Shown here piece by piece: positions 63,830-64,000 of a stretch of 64,000 bases of DNA. A program made the position numbers and the translations under genes. The DNA lies in contig JBFONU010000005.1 of the NCBI GenBank assembly GCA_040779345.1, positions 62,001 through 126,000 of the forward strand. Direction: 5' to 3'. How positions within the stretch are numbered: position 1 is the stretch's first letter; every line of letters starts with the position of its first letter. Under the pieces are notes generated by a model. The model did not search any database, was not told the DNA's origin, and saw only the letters and a list, made by a program, of their open reading frames with translations. Origin of the DNA: Thalassotalea_H sp040779345 (GTDB lineage Bacteria > Pseudomonadota > Gammaproteobacteria > Enterobacterales > Alteromonadaceae).

Positions 63830-64000
63830 TTTAATGGTATTAATTCGTTATCATTAAGTTAGGTTTAAGGTGCATAAGGCAATTCAAAGGCACATTATGC
63901 CAGTTTTTTTGGCGTTATTAAAATTGTATATTGCTTGAGACTACTTTTGGGAATGATTAAAGAACGGTTCACCCTATTGTTGAAATTATTTAGTTTTGCT

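Overview
The window is about 64 kb of low-GC chromosomal DNA from a marine gammaproteobacterium, most likely Alteromonadales in or near Colwelliaceae. This is inferred from the AT-rich composition, many hybrid sensor kinases, chemoreceptors and secreted peptidases, HutF/HutG-type histidine catabolism, DUF1285 and DUF2489 proteins, and the yihI-hemN and srkA-dsbA gene pairs. I see no insertion sequence, prophage, CRISPR array or rRNA. There is one tRNA (His) and one strongly supported regulatory RNA of the CsrB/CsrC type.

Layout. 1-3.1 kb: start of an aldehyde dehydrogenase (cut by the window edge), a sodium:amino-acid symporter, a WD40-like lipoprotein and a small membrane methyltransferase, all on the minus strand. 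3.2-14.8 kb: a signalling island. It holds a Tat-exported PotD-like binding protein with a hybrid kinase, an RsbQ-like hydrolase, a second hybrid kinase broken by a frameshift, a third hybrid kinase behind a long leader hairpin, and a decayed kinase remnant. 15-25.3 kb: a 1428-residue lipoprotein with InlB-like and carboxypeptidase-regulatory-like repeats, a DUF885 protein, a trypsin-like protease, a PDZ-hydrolase and a membrane-anchored AraC-type regulator. 25.4-33.3 kb: tRNA-His, then an adaptor / ABC ATPase / FtsX-type permease / sigma-54 response regulator / histidine kinase locus with a sigma-54 promoter at its head. 33.3-38.2 kb: a periplasmic protein, a DUF1285 protein and a large zinc metalloprotease.

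38.2-41.1 kb: a chemoreceptor ending in a hemerythrin domain, followed by a free-standing bacteriohemerythrin. 41.5-44.8 kb: hemN with an FNR/CRP-like site, a four-copy 13-bp tandem repeat, a DUF2489 gene, yihI and the Csr-type RNA. This matches the Escherichia coli order csrC-yihI-hemN. 45-51 kb: a VOC protein, an M61 peptidase, purU, a VF530-family protein and a Cache chemoreceptor. 51-54.3 kb: a BvgS-like kinase with two periplasmic binding domains. 54.6-56.9 kb: hutG-hutF behind a palindrome resembling a HutC operator. 57.4-60.7 kb: ccoG, then srkA-dsbA. 60.9-63.8 kb: a tandem-OB SSB-like protein with a SHOCT-tailed membrane protein.

How it fits together. Environmental sensing dominates, with four large hybrid kinases, two chemoreceptors and a sigma-54 two-component pair that appears to control its own efflux operon. 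The Csr-type RNA would link two-component signalling to post-transcriptional control. Housekeeping pieces (heme synthesis, disulfide formation, cbb3 oxidase maturation, formate and histidine metabolism) lie between them. The most interesting unexplained elements are the Csr-type RNA, the sigma-54 promoter with its hairpin, the leader hairpin before the third kinase, the broken kinase genes, the large repeat lipoprotein and the tandem-OB/SHOCT pair.
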